Shown here in pieces: positions 36,047 through 45,968 of a stretch of DNA of 64,000 bases (within the stretch, counting starts at the first letter, position 1; every line of letters begins with the position of its first letter). The stretch is from NCBI GenBank assembly GCA_963930645.1, contig OZ005650.1, positions 231,034,688 to 231,098,687 on the forward strand, written 5' to 3'. Position numbers and translations under genes: made by a program. The DNA comes from Salticus scenicus (Eukaryota; Arthropoda; Arachnida; Araneae; Salticidae). The notes under the pieces are model-generated. The model was not told where the DNA came from. It saw only the letters and a program-made list of their open reading frames with translations, and made no database searches.

Positions 36047-37733
36047 AAATTTGAAACTTATAAGTCTTATACTAATTTCACCACCCAATTATTTAAATTT
36101 TAATTCATCAGAAGACAAATTATTATTACTTTTTGTGGGATGAAACGATTATGATAGTTAAAGCAAATCATTTAAACAAATGTTTCAAAGAAGAAATTCA
36201 TGTTTGACGACCGAGTTTTCATACTTCCACAGGCAAGACAGCTTTTGTATAAGACCCCTATGACGACTTTTAAATTTTTGTTGTCTTTTTGCCGATGTAT
36301 TTAATTTTTTTTCCTATTATTATTTATTTTGACATAATTTTTATTTAAAAAAAAAAAACTAAGTACCTATTTTGATTATACTTTTCCTTATAGCGTTTTT
36401 TAGTCAATTTAGGAAAATAATCATCTTTTGTTTATATCTTTAAAGTTTTGCTAGTTTTAAAATGATGCTTGCAAAGATTGAAAAGATTCAACTTTTAAAA
36501 ATAGATTTTTCTGTAAAATGATCTCATTATACGAATGTCTTTTTTTTTTTTTTTTTTTTTTTTTAATTACTGAACTGAGTCCGCGTTCTTAAATATTGCT
36601 TATGTATTATTTTTTGTCCTTGCATATTTTATTAAGTCACTATCCTGTCCTTTCTGCAAAATTTAATAGTAACTGGTTCACGTTAGAGAAATATTATATA
36701 GATAATTACCCACTCAGTGTGATAGAGAAAAATGATATCAAATATAATTAAAAGCTTAAACCCCTTCAATATATTTTCTAAAGACTTATCTAGAAATTTT
36801 GTAATATTTAATATATATATATAAGAAATCTAGAAATACTTTATTAGCATTATAAATAACTCCTACAACAAATAATCTTTTAGTCTTATGCTTAAAATGT
36901 TAAAACAATGGAATGTTAAAATTAGATCAAATGGGGTGTTAAATAGATTCCAATAAATTAATGTTCAAAAGTTTATAAATATTTTATTATTTAAATTTAA
37001 TTTCTAAAGAATTTTAAGAATGAAAAATTATACTTTAAAATTCTAATTTAAAAATGTTTACTTTGGAAAGTTAATTTCCTATTTGGATCTAAGGTTAAAA
37101 ATCACAAATTCATCGCAATTTACATATCAATTTAAAAATAATTTCTAAGTCTTCGATAATTAAAAAAAATGTCATTTGAAAAACATCAAAGTATTAAATT
37201 AATTGCTTAAAAAAAACTAATTAATTTTTATCCATAAGAAAAAATACCTTCTTGACAAAAGATTTATGAAATTTTCAAGTCCTTTTCTGCATTGGAAAAT
37301 GTTAAACATTTCATAGTTTCAAAATAGAAAATAAAATAAACAATTCTCAAAAAATTAAAATTTTAAGAATAAGCAGTTATTTTAAGACTATAAAACACAA
37401 CATTGGTCATATATTACTTATGTATGTAATACATTTTAAATATTACTCATAATGTATTCAACAACAAAATTTTAAGTAAACTAACTAACAACATTATTCT
37501 GCAATCTCTAACATGTAGGTGTCAAAAAATATCACAGTGGACAACGAGATGTAGGACTCCAACAAAAAGCTCATCACGAAGCTGCCCATGGACACAGAGG
37601 ATATGCAGGACATAAAAAAGCTGCAGGACTCGAAGCACAAGGAGGAGGCTACCAAGGAGGTTATGGTGATGGTTATGCCGGTGGTTACGAAAGTGTAGGG
37701 GATGGTCATCATGTGTATTACAGAAGAGGTTAA
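22761..37733 (+). CDS. Secreted His/Lys/Gly-rich cuticle-type protein, five coding exons
   Basis: I joined five exons by splice sites and frame: 22761-22778, 31244-31523, 34149-34448, 35331-35639 and 37519-37733. The sum is 1122 nt, or 373 residues plus TAA. Intron 1 is phase 0; introns 2-4 are all phase 1; every intron is GT-AG. Residues 1-20 form a clear signal peptide (MAKRIL joined to IVLGCLALLAYATA), with likely cleavage before GPVKA. Residues ~26-47 are very acidic. The rest is His, Lys, Gly and Glu rich, with a VYHK motif at the exon 3/4 join, and the last ~25 residues are Gly/Tyr rich. The mature chain has no Cys, Trp or Met. From memory it resembles an insect family of secreted His-rich cuticle-associated proteins (possibly Pfam DUF4779); I could not check this. 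A structural or metal/water-binding extracellular role is inference. Confidence 0.85.
24814..24935. mobile_element. 122-bp near-perfect palindrome, TA-flanked MITE
   Basis: The sequence is symmetric about 24874/24875 with, as far as I could check, a single mismatch (24821/24928). It reads TA CACTGTAAAAAAATAACT on the left and the exact mirror on the right, ending GCAGTG TA. TA plus CACTG ends fit the Tc1/mariner superfamily. Near-perfect arms suggest recent insertion or gene-conversion-like repair. Confidence 0.82.
26740..26950. other. Less AT-rich island in intron 1
   Basis: It stands out from the surrounding AT-rich intron. It contains CATAAAAG (26803-26810) followed by CGCCCGTGCATAACAGCACG and, as an inverted pair, TTGAGATAC (about 26780) and GAGTCTCAA (26872). 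It could be an enhancer, an alternative promoter or an old repeat; no coding frame is visible. Confidence 0.3.
27205..27430 (-). repeat. SINE-like dispersed repeat, copy 1
   Basis: TTCTTTAACCAC...GCAACCATGG...CTGCGCAAGTACTGACTCAACGAGTCC and ...CACCCCTCCAAGCCTTTGAACTCG (in pieces) match copies at 35688-35922 (opposite orientation) and 55838-56035. About 220 bp, 3 copies in the window. No tRNA-like promoter was confirmed. Confidence 0.65.
29015..29237. mobile_element. MITE of the CAGTCGGCAGC family, copy 1
   Basis: TA CAGTCGGAAGCAAAATTATT starts at 29015. The right end is more decayed (CTTCAATAGTTTTGCTAG). The body AAAGATGTGCACCTAA and ATCAAACTAAAAGAAAATAAAT is shared with the copy at 58296. 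Confidence 0.68.
29684..29907. mobile_element. MITE of the CAGTCGGCAGC family, copy 2
   Basis: TA then CTGTCGGCAGCAAAATTATT on the left, and the inverted AATATTTTTGCTGCCGACTG TA on the right. Long arms include GCAATAATTCC/GGAATTATTGC. About 220 bp with TA target duplication; Tc1/mariner type. Confidence 0.8.
31244..31523 (+). CDS. Coding exon 2 (rest of signal peptide, acidic region)
   Basis: The acceptor TTGTTATAG ends at 31243 and the first codons are IVLGCLALLAYATA. The donor is G|GTAAAGG at 31524, so the exon ends in phase 1. It encodes residues 7-99: the hydrophobic signal core, a Glu/Asp-rich segment, then a segment of alternating Gly, Glu, His and Tyr. There is no upstream ATG in the exon, so it cannot be a first exon on its own. 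Confidence 0.87.
31524..34148 (+). other. Intron 2 of the host gene
   Basis: 2.6 kb, GT-AG. It starts with a long TA microsatellite (about 31586-31630), has poly-T runs and contains a piggyBac-type MITE (32923-33429). There is nothing coding inside. Confidence 0.75.
32923..33429. mobile_element. piggyBac-type MITE in intron 2
   Basis: The left end is TTAA CCCGTTAGTGTCCTC (32923). The right end is GACGTTAACGGG ATAA (to 33429), where the TTAA appears to have mutated. CCCGTTA inverted termini next to TTAA are typical of piggyBac relatives. An inner hairpin TCCTCATTTGAGGA lies at 32937-32950. No transposase. Confidence 0.55.
34149..34448 (+). CDS. Coding exon 3 (His/Lys/Gly region)
   Basis: The acceptor is TATTTTAG (ends 34148) and the donor AAAG|GTTTGT (34449). 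The frame is open for 100 codons and rich in His, Lys, Gly and Glu, ending with GFKNVYHK, which continues in frame into exon 4. Phase 1 at both ends makes it a symmetric exon that could be duplicated or skipped without a frameshift. Confidence 0.88.
34449..35330 (+). other. Intron 3 of the host gene
   Basis: 0.9 kb, GT-AG. It contains an AG microsatellite near 34500-34518 and otherwise plain AT-rich sequence without recognisable elements. Confidence 0.78.
35331..35639 (+). CDS. Coding exon 4 (most His-rich segment)
   Basis: The acceptor CAATTCTAG ends at 35330 and the donor AAG|GTAATTT begins at 35640. Of about 103 residues, 21 are His by my count, many as HH or HHH separated by Lys, Gly, Asp and Glu. 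It is symmetric (phase 1/1), like exon 3. An antisense reading frame of 101 residues lies opposite and is a composition artefact. Confidence 0.88.
35640..37518 (+). other. Intron 4 of the host gene
   Basis: 1.9 kb, GT-AG. A SINE-like repeat copy lies just inside its 5' end (about 35688-35922). Poly-T runs and AT-rich sequence fill the rest. Confidence 0.75.
35688..35922 (+). repeat. SINE-like dispersed repeat, copy 2 (in intron 4)
   Basis: GAGTCCAAAAGTTTGGAGGGATGC, ACTCGTTCAATCCGCATTTGCGCAGAGGCTTCCATGGTCGCAAGAAATGTGG (in pieces) match the other two copies in reverse. The 150-residue frame across it is not a gene. Confidence 0.65.
37519..37733 (+). CDS. Coding exon 5 (Gly/Tyr-rich C terminus and stop)
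   Basis: The acceptor ACATGTAG ends at 37518. The frame encodes 71 residues: His/Ala/Lys-rich first, then a Gly/Tyr-rich tail with repeated GGY and GDGY units, ending HHVYYRRG and TAA at 37731-37733. Gly/Tyr tails are common in structural cuticle proteins, where Tyr can be cross-linked; that role here is inference. Confidence 0.86.
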
Positions 37734-38603
37734 AAGAAAAGCATATTAGAACTGATTTTTAAAAAAAAATTGTGATAATCCCAAGGTTTGTGGCATTCAG
37801 AAATTCGAGGATATTTTTATAACAGTGGCTTTGTAAAGACAGACACGATGAATTTGTTTCTTCGCCAAGAGATGATTATAGTTAATGCAATACTTTCACA
37901 TACTTTTCTTCAGGACTGTGCTGTATTAATTTATATTTACTCATATGTTAATCAACCATAATATTTTATAGAGTATCGAGAGAAGTCATGATTTTAGTAC
38001 AAAAGATAGCAAAACTTGATAATAATCAAATATAAAGTAGCATTTCAGCTATAAATTCGCATAAAATTGAGAAGTTATCTGATGAATTTTTTTCTTTAAA
38101 CAGAAGAAGTGACTCAAGAGAGTGAATTTTAAAAATCTTACAGATCTAATAATTAAAAATATATATATTCTTTAGTTTAATGAAATTCAAAAAAATATTT
38201 TTTTCTGTAGGTAAAATAGTATTTTTTTCAATAAATTTAAAGCACTTTTCAATATTTCTTAAAATGTTCTATGAAATGTTCTTTTTTTTTTTTTTTTTAA
38301 TAACGCATATAATTACAAAATGAATGTGATATGCACATTTTAAATTTCGATTTTAACTTGTAGAAATCTATAGCTATAAAATAACTATAAATTACAGCTA
38401 TCTGACAATCCAATTCCTCAGATACAGGGTATTTCATAATATACCATGGAAAAAAATTTAATGTGACCCAAAATACTTTGTTTTTCAGTTCTAGCATTAT
38501 GTTTGTTTTGTATGTGTTTTTTATGTCGACTCAGCGTGTACATTATCATGTAAATGATATGTATATATAACCAAAAATATTTCTTTGGTTTATATTATTT
38601 ATT
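37734..38603 (+). other. Probable 3' UTR of the host gene
   Basis: AT-rich sequence between the stop codon and the candidate poly(A) signals. I see no transposon termini or reading frames of note, which suits an untranslated tail. Confidence 0.45.
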
Positions 38604-38627
38604 AATAAACATTTGCACAATAATAAA
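38604..38627 (+). terminator. Probable polyadenylation signals of the host gene
   Basis: AATAAA occurs at 38604-38609 and 38622-38627, followed by a T/G-richer stretch (TGTTTATGACTTGCTC). This would make a 3' UTR of ~0.9 kb after the stop at 37733. An earlier AATAAA at 38230-38235 is an alternative. The region is AT-rich, so chance matches are expected. Confidence 0.4.
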
Positions 38628-38639
38628 CTGTTTATGACT

Positions 38640-38812
38640 TGCTCATTATTTCATTACAGTGAAAATATTCCTTTATTAATAATATTACAAATATCATAAT
38701 TATTCCTCATTATAAAATAATATATATACATGTGAGTTATAGTTTGATGAAACATGAAAAATATGATGAAGTATGGAAGCAGAATTACACAAGTCTACAA
38801 AAATAATGTTGG
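38640..38812. other. Spacer after the host gene
   Basis: AT-rich, without recognisable features. Confidence 0.5.
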
Positions 38813-39126
38813 CAAAATTTGATTTGATAATTTCAGCTAATACATATGTTTTGTGACCGAAAATGAAGCCAGATTTTCTCTATCACGTACAGAATTTTAG
38901 CAATACAGGGTGTCTACCAACACAATTTTTTTATTTACGGTAGAATTTAGTATGTTTCCATAAACATACTATAAACGTTACCGTATAATTACATTGGTGG
39001 AAGAATTACGTACGAAACTGTGTCGGTAGACACCTGTATTGACATAAATCTATACGTAAAGAAAGAAAAACTGGCTTCACTTTCGATTTCACAGGGATCA
39101 GCCAAAATTATCAAATCAAAATTTTA
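38813..39126. mobile_element. Fold-back MITE, ~310 bp
   Basis: The left arm CAAAATTTGATTTGATAATT...ATACAGGGTGTCTACC is the inverted copy of the right arm GGTAGACACCTGTAT...AATTATCAAATCAAAATTTT. The arms are about 120 bp around a short core. No coding sequence. Confidence 0.75.
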
Positions 39127-39842
39127 GATGTATACCTGTTTAGCTAACAGAATATATCGATACCAAGAGAAATTCACTAAACCACAAATTTAGATTATGA
39201 AAATAATGACAAAAATAATGAAAGAATAATTATTAGAAGAAAATGAGATTAGTAAAAAACAAAATAGGCTTTTACATGCGCAAATAATAATTTTTATGTA
39301 ATTTTTTCCCTTACTTCATTGCTTATAAACTTACAAATGCATTATAGTAAAACCATAGTATTTAAATAGATTTAAAATAATAATAATAAATGAAAGAAAA
39401 TCGTAACTAAACATATAAAACTAGATGTTATAAGTAGTGTAAGAAAAAAAATACTATAAAAAAAAAAAAAAAAAAAAATACTGTTGAAAAGGTTTTTTTT
39501 TTTTTTTTTTACACTACAGAATTTTTTTAGAATGGTAATAATAAATTTTAAAAGTGTAACTAATAATCTGCTAGAATGCGAACAATAACAGAGCAAGAAC
39601 ACATAAAGAGTAATTTTTCGGCAAAGAACAAATATCTTTCGTAGAAACCGATAGGGAAAACTTTAAATACCCTATATTAAAATATATGATGAAATTGATT
39701 ATAACTGTTTTTAAAAACAATTATTAAAGATACTTTCTGCTTGTTGAAGAAAATTCAGGAAATAACTCTTCACTTTCATAATACACTTTTATCGCGTCTG
39801 CCAGCTATAAATTTCGTTAAAAATTCTCTTAAATTTAGCGTT
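39127..39842. other. Unassigned AT-rich DNA
   Basis: Poly-A (39458-39478) followed by poly-T (39491-39510) form a natural hairpin. No gene was seen. Confidence 0.6.
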
Positions 39843-40283
39843 CTTACGAGTCCCCAGTAGTCAGATACCTTCCTTTCTCTTCCCCATGTAATCCAATGGG
39901 ATTTTTGTTGCTTTGTATTTTCCAGATATCTCGCTCAAAAATAAAGTTTTTCGAATTCTGTTTTTTTTTAATTCCATTCTTTGAACATGCCACTTTTCTT
40001 CTTACTAAGCAATTTTTTTTTTAATTAAATTTCAATATTTTATTTCATTAAGCAAACTTAAGGATATAATTTTCAATCTTAACAAGAAATATTTAACTTG
40101 TATTTTTTTAAAAATTGCTTAGTAAGAAAAAGTGTGGCATATTTAAAGAGTGAAATCCAAAAAACAGAATTTGAAAAACTTTATTTTTGAAAGAGATATC
40201 CGAAAAATACAAAGCAGCAAAAATCCCATTGGATTACATGGGGAAGGAGAAAGGAAGGTACCTGACTACTGGGGACTCTTAAG
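39843..40283. mobile_element. Fold-back element with ~200-bp inverted arms
   Basis: CTTACGAGTCCCCAGTAGTC at the left and GACTACTGGGGACTCTTAAG at the right. The arms continue with CCATGTAATCCAATGGGATTT and its mirror. They are highly similar along most of their length. No target duplication was resolved and no transposase found. Confidence 0.82.
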
Positions 40284-41574
40284 TAAAAGCCTTACTTAGG
40301 CAGTGTGTAACATTCGGATAAATTTGCAGATTAATTTTTAAACTGAAAATGCACGAGAATCACTATTAAATTGCTGCTGAAATTGTTAATATTGAATAGC
40401 ATTTTCGGTTTTCTCTAAACAAGTCATATGTTAGAGTTAAGGAGATAGTGGAACTTAAAAGTCTTTTTTATAAACTACTACTTTAAAGTTGTGAAAATTT
40501 GTATATACATAGAAATGTAACACGTATAACTTAGAGTATATGAAAACCTAACTTGGTGTTGAATTAATATGACAAAAGAAATTTACATAAGCGTTAAAAA
40601 CGGCAATATAAAAGATATAATATTCGCATACTGCAACTTCTGTAACAGTTAAGCGTAAACTGATCTTTCTATGCCCTGATTGACGTTTTTAAGCTTGATT
40701 TAAATTTACTTTCGTATAATAACTTAAGTGTGTTAAAATTTCTGGAAAAATATTTTTGTTTAATAAAATAAAATTGTAAATAATAAATTATTTTTTTTTA
40801 ATTTGCTGTGTTAAGTTTTTGATCCAAGATGAACGTATTCTTTTCAAATCTACACTATTAAAATTCGAATGTATCTATGCCAGGCCAGGCTCTCTCAGAA
40901 AAGCACAGAAATTAGTAAAAGTCGGGAAACAATCCAAAGATATTAATGTAAAACCTCATGATAACTTTTAAATTGTTAAATATACGAAACTGATGCCAAA
41001 ATATAAAAGGGGTTATGCGTTATCCATTTACTTATTTTTATTTATTTTATTTTATTTTATTAGCTATTTTATTTATCCACTTATTTATTAAGATATAAAA
41101 ATAAATGACTCATAGCACATAAAAGATTATACGGAGGAGAGGAAGTGGAAGATTTTGGTAAATTTCCGATTTCAACTTGTCATATATCAATTTAAATAAC
41201 TGTAAAATAAATAATTGTGCGTGCGAAGTGCGCTATTTAAATACGATGCCAAGGGCAGTGGGTTCTTAAGGTGGTAGAGAAAAATAGTTTCTGAATTTGC
41301 TTGTTGTTGAACAACTAATTTATCGATTTCAAAGATTTTTTTTCCGATGTTTATGTATATAAAGTGGTTCATATGAATATAATGACGACCAACGTAGCGA
41401 GCGAAAGCTGCTAGTATTATATAAAATGTAGTAAACGCGAGAAACAAAAGAGCTTAAGATACTGAAGGAAAGATGGACTAGATAAAACAAGGTAGAAGAA
41501 CTATTTCTGTACATTCACTATTTTACATGCTTCGTTACGATTGTTCAGGTGCACAGCAATGATAAACTGAATTG
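40284..41574. other. Unassigned AT-rich DNA
   Basis: TTTTA repeats (41036-41060). The small frames at 41187-41514 are overlapping and unsupported. Confidence 0.6.
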
Positions 41575-42045
41575 CAGAGTGCTCGTTCTTTGTGCTCTGA
41601 CAAACGAAAAAACCTAATCCCGCCGAGAGTCAAAACCCATTTCATTCTATGGGGAAATTTGTTTCTACAATTACTCATTACCTAATGCATTTGTTAAAAC
41701 TCCGTTTTTACATTCAGAAAATTCATAACCGTTAAATTAGTATTCAATTTCGAAAAATTGATTTTTTAATTTTTTTTTTATATTTTGCGTTCAAAAATGT
41801 GAATTTTCATTAACCGCACTATTATTATTATTATTTTTTTTTTTTTTTTTTTTTTTTAAGTCTCAAAATGAAATACTAAAATTTTTCAAAATCAGTTTGT
41901 TAGAAATGGTTACTAATTTAACGGTTGTGAACTTTCTAAATCTGAAAACAGAATTTCAATAAATGAATTAGGTAACAAATTATGGAAACAAATTTTCCAA
42001 AGTCGGCGAGATTAGGTATTGTGCGCTCTTAGGTGAAGAACACTT
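41575..42045. mobile_element. Fold-back element, ~470 bp
   Basis: The left arm contains CCTAATCCCGCCGAGAG, TTACTCATTACCTAATGCATTTG and CATAACCGTTAAATTAGTA. The right arm contains the inverted partners, such as TACTAATTTAACGGTTGTG and CGGCGAGATTAGG. A poly-T run (41834-41858) fills the centre. No coding content. Confidence 0.72.
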
Positions 42046-42530
42046 AAATAATTTAGCTATTCTAAAACAGAGGCCGATTTGACGAAATAATTTAACTATA
42101 ATTATGCAACTAATAAATTTTATGATAATTTGGCACATCGATACAATTTGTGTAATGCGATGTTTAAAAAACGCACTTAAATTGTTGTATACATTTTCAT
42201 AACTTTTTCATAAATCTTTATACTAGTTTGAAAAATTAATTTAATATTTTGGTGTGGTTATGAATTTTAAAGCATTGAAAACTCAAAGTAGCATTCAACA
42301 TAAGTTTATCACAAATCACTCATAAATTAAATAGATTTCTAAAAAATTAAACACATAATTTTATTCATATTTGTAAGTTGCGATGTCCAATTCTAAATTT
42401 CAAAAGTAATGAATAACTTACAACAACAAAACACACGTTTTTATTTGTCAGCTTTTTTTTTTTTTTTTTTTTTTTTTGCTGTCGAATCTGGAGAGACTGA
42501 TTGTATTCGTCCAGGATGCAAGCAAAATTT
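42046..42530. other. Unassigned AT-rich DNA
   Basis: Poly-T run near 42452-42478. No gene was seen. Confidence 0.55.
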
Positions 42531-42534
42531 ATAA

Positions 42535-42838
42535 ATGCGTCTCTTAGATTTCTTGTTTGTGTCCCTGTAAAAGGACGATTAAGTCGTACGCTCATGAAAA
42601 TCCATACGGTTCGTACGACAGTTACTTATAAATATTTCCAAATTTCAACTAAATAGAATGAAGTGTTTTGATGCATCACATTACACTCATATGCATATGC
42701 AAATACATATGTCACTCAATAAATAACAAAAATGAATTCAGGATATACCTCAAAACACATAAATACACAAAAGTGAAATGTTTGGATTTTTTAATAATTA
42801 AAATACTTTTCTTACATAGCATATATTCAGAAAGTAAT
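42535..42838 (+). repeat. 3' half of a hairpin-ended repeat element
   Basis: It begins within a unit (TTGTGTCCCTGTAAAAGGACG at 42557). It continues with CACATAAATACACAAAAGTG and ends in a hairpin ACTTTTCTTAC...TTCAGAAAGTAAT (about 42805-42838), as at 3833. Confidence 0.55.
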
Positions 42839-43955
42839 AATGAATGAGCTATAGAAATCTCTTAATTAATTAGATAATAACTATTAAATTAATCCACAGC
42901 CAAGTTACAATCAAATAGTTGTATTACGTTCCCTAGAAAATACATATTCTCTTTTTCGACAAGAGAAAAATCCTCAGATAACGCTGTGAAATCGGTTACA
43001 TAGCTGCGTTGCAACTGTATTGTGCACGAGTTATCTCAGGGTTTTAGAATATTGTCACAATGAGTTAAAGAGGCTCTAAGCCCGATTCGTGGCCTGGAAT
43101 TTTACCGCTCAGTATAGAATTTATCCGACTTTCAATTTAGACATATTCTTTTTTTAAATTTGGTTGAGGCAAAAAATGGTTTCAATTACGTTTAATTAAT
43201 AGATGCAAAATTCCGTAGTGTTCCTTTAATTTTTATTTCAAATGAATAACAATCAGAAATCAATCAAAAAAATATCTCTTACAAGAGAAAACATTCAATC
43301 ATTCAACACAATCGTTACAACTTTTTTTTTTTTCCCCTCGAGATTCAACTGGTTTTATTATAAATATCGTAATGTTTCTCCAGCACGTAAACCACAATAA
43401 GCAACTTTCCGTCTCTAATATAAAACAAATCAATAAATAAGTAAGTAAAGAAATTTTTGGTAAACCTCAATGTTATGAATTCAAGATATTCATCTTTTGA
43501 TGATTCAGTTCAAGCATCATTTCAAGAACTAAAAATCTAAAACGTTTTGCTAATCCCAGTGAGTTCAATAATTTAAAATAATACATATAAACCTGAAAGA
43601 TCTAAATGATATTTATACATTAGTATTTTATAGTTATTGTTAAACCGTATAAAGTATAAATAAATTTAAAACCCATTTAATTTTATTTATTTATTTTTTT
43701 TTTATTTATTTACAAAGATTCCTTAAATATATTGAACCTGACGAATTAATATATATAATGACCCTCATCTGTCATGAACGAATCCGGTTAGTACCGCTTC
43801 AAAACAGAAACTTTTGGCAGCCATTTTTTTTTTTTTCCGTTTGTTCAATTCAACTTACGGAAACATACATATCATTTTCATACATGTTTTGTATCGCACA
43901 TATTCTTATTATTTCCTCTAAAACCTTTTATCCCTTCCGTGGAGGATCAAAATTG
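42839..43955. other. Unassigned AT-rich DNA
   Basis: No convincing gene or element. Poly-T and TTTAT tracts (43322-43336, 43681-43712). Confidence 0.55.
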
Positions 43956-43959
43956 TGAT

Positions 43960-44070
43960 GGCATGTCTCCGGACCACCTCTAGGGGTGTGTCCCAGACCG
44001 TCGCCAATTGCCCATCTGCGCAGCATTAGTGCGACGTAAAACCCAATCACCAATCACCAATCACCTCTAA
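43960..44070 (-). repeat. SINE-like GC-rich fragment with short tandem tail
   Basis: About 110 bp much richer in G+C than its surroundings (GCATGTCTCCGGACCACC, CATCTGCGCAGCATTAGTGC). It ends with three ATCACCA units, which read on the minus strand as a short repeat start. I recall similar TTTTACGTCGCACTA sequence as a dispersed arthropod repeat but cannot verify this. Confidence 0.35.
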
Positions 44071-44790
44071 AACCTTGAAAAACTTTTCAATTATAATGTT
44101 TAAATATCTAAATTAAATACAACGGATCACTGGCAATTATAAACATGAACTTATAAATAGAATTATGTAACTTCATGATTATAAACAACGCAAAACCAAA
44201 TAAAAACAAACCAAAACTGTTGCCATTCAGAAAATACAAATTCCAAATGGACAACTCTTTAATTACGAATGAACGACTCTTTGACTGTTTCATTAAAAAA
44301 CGCTTAAAATATTTCTAAAACATAGTAGAGCCTTAAAAATCTTAAAATAATTGTAAAAACGTATTAAAGCCTTCATTGTTTGTTTACATTTTAAGGTATG
44401 ATTGGCGTCGAGTTTAGTACGTAAATGCCGCCAGTTGATTTTAGTTTTGAAATGAGTGTAAAATGATAGTTGGGATAGAATGTTTGGTTGGGCAAGTAAA
44501 AGTCACCAGTTGAAATGAGTATTGAAAGTAGAGTAGTCTAAGGTGATAATGTCGAGTCAAGGTAAAATGTTCGGTTGAGAATGAGAAAGTCCCTAGCTGG
44601 ATCCTGGATATTTTGGCGATGTTGTGGATGAGATAGCTGGTTGGAGGCATCGACTAGAGGTGAATTTGGGTTAGCATGGAGTGTCTGTAGTTATTGGATA
44701 GTTAGTTAGAAAATTTGAAAACAGGATCTACGATAGTCTTAAAAAAGAGTATTTTGGTAAAATGAAGTGAATTGTTTTTTCTTTTTATGA
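44071..44790. other. Unassigned DNA with a G-rich stretch
   Basis: 44390-44740 is unusually rich in G and poor in C on this strand (GGTTGGGCAAG, GGTTGGAGGCATCG). I could not link it to any element or gene. Confidence 0.5.
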
Positions 44791-44792
44791 GG

Positions 44793-45265
44793 ACTTTAAA
44801 TACGCAAGCGAAGTGATGACGTCACTTGCCGTTCGTAGATACAAGAAAAATATTTCCTATGTTAAACGCCCAATGGATTTTTCGTAAAAAATTATTAAAA
44901 ATCGAGGAAAATTATTTCCCGATTTTAATCCCCATATTTAGGTTTAGATATGTATTAGTTATCATGTGCATGCGTTAGATTAAGTTGTTTTTGTTCTAAA
45001 ATTGATAAAATTTGAATATTAAATTTCAAAACTCTAGATAAAAAAAAAAAAAACTTCCTTATTCCATTGAAAACATAAACATTTCATTTCAAAGGATGAT
45101 ATTTACACAATAAATATTCAACTACTATACTAATTAAAAGGAAAATGATAAATATTCTATCATAATTTGAAGTGAAATTTGTTTTCAAATGTCTAAATAA
45201 AATATCTGATATAAGATACTAATATGTTGCAGTGGAATAGATTTGATATCGGTCATCCTTGGCAG

Positions 45266-45302
<37 letters not shown>

Positions 45303-45732
45303 TATCGCCAAATTATCTGGCGAATATAATTTAATTCCTTTCAAAAATCATGGTTATTTTAAAAACTTATATTAAGAGAGTAATGAATAATATGAAACAA
45401 TATTTCACACAATACATATTACGAAAATATACATCTGGCATGTATATTTTCGTAGTACGTTTTTGATCGCCAAATACAAAAACGCCAAGGACAACAGAGT
45501 TTTGAAATTTAAAATTAAAATTTTGTCAATTTGACAGCAAAATAACTCAACCTAACACATGCACATAACTAATACATATATATACCCAAATATGGGGATG
45601 AAAATCGGGAAATAATTTTCCTCGATTTTTAATAATTTTTTACAAAAAATCCAATGGGCGAATAACATAGGAAATCATTTTCTTGCATCCACGGACGGTC
45701 AGTGGCGTCACACTTCGCTTGCGTATAAAGCA
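44793..45732. mobile_element. Large fold-back element, ~940 bp
   Basis: The left arm (TACGCAAGCGAAGTG, then CCCAATGGATTTTTCGTAAA and TTATTTCCCGATTTTAATCC) is inverted in the right arm (GATGAAAATCGGGAAATAA, TACAAAAAATCCAATGGGCG, CACTTCGCTTGCGTA). The arms exceed 200 bp. The core has a TA microsatellite (about 45281-45305). No transposase. Confidence 0.75.
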
Positions 45733-45733
45733 C

Positions 45734-45968
45734 TTAACCTGTTAGTAGTCACTATAGACATCGCCACCTATTACAGATTGCGCACTTTTTATTTAACTGC
45801 CACCAAAAATTTTAAGAAGTGATGTGACCGACGTTTCTTCGATTTTATTCGCGTTTTATGTATATCAAATGTCACTTCTAAAAATGTTTGGTGGCTATTG
45901 AATAAAAAAATCTGGCAATACTAAAAGATGGGCGGCAAATCGACCAACTAGCGACTACTAACGGTTAA
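45734..45968. mobile_element. piggyBac-type MITE with TTAA duplication
   Basis: TTAA CCTGTTAGTAGTC at 45734 and GACTACTAACGG TTAA ending at 45968. The termini are inverted with one indel. Length 227 bp between the TTAA sites. Its termini resemble the intron 2 element (32923), so the two may be relatives. Confidence 0.75.
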
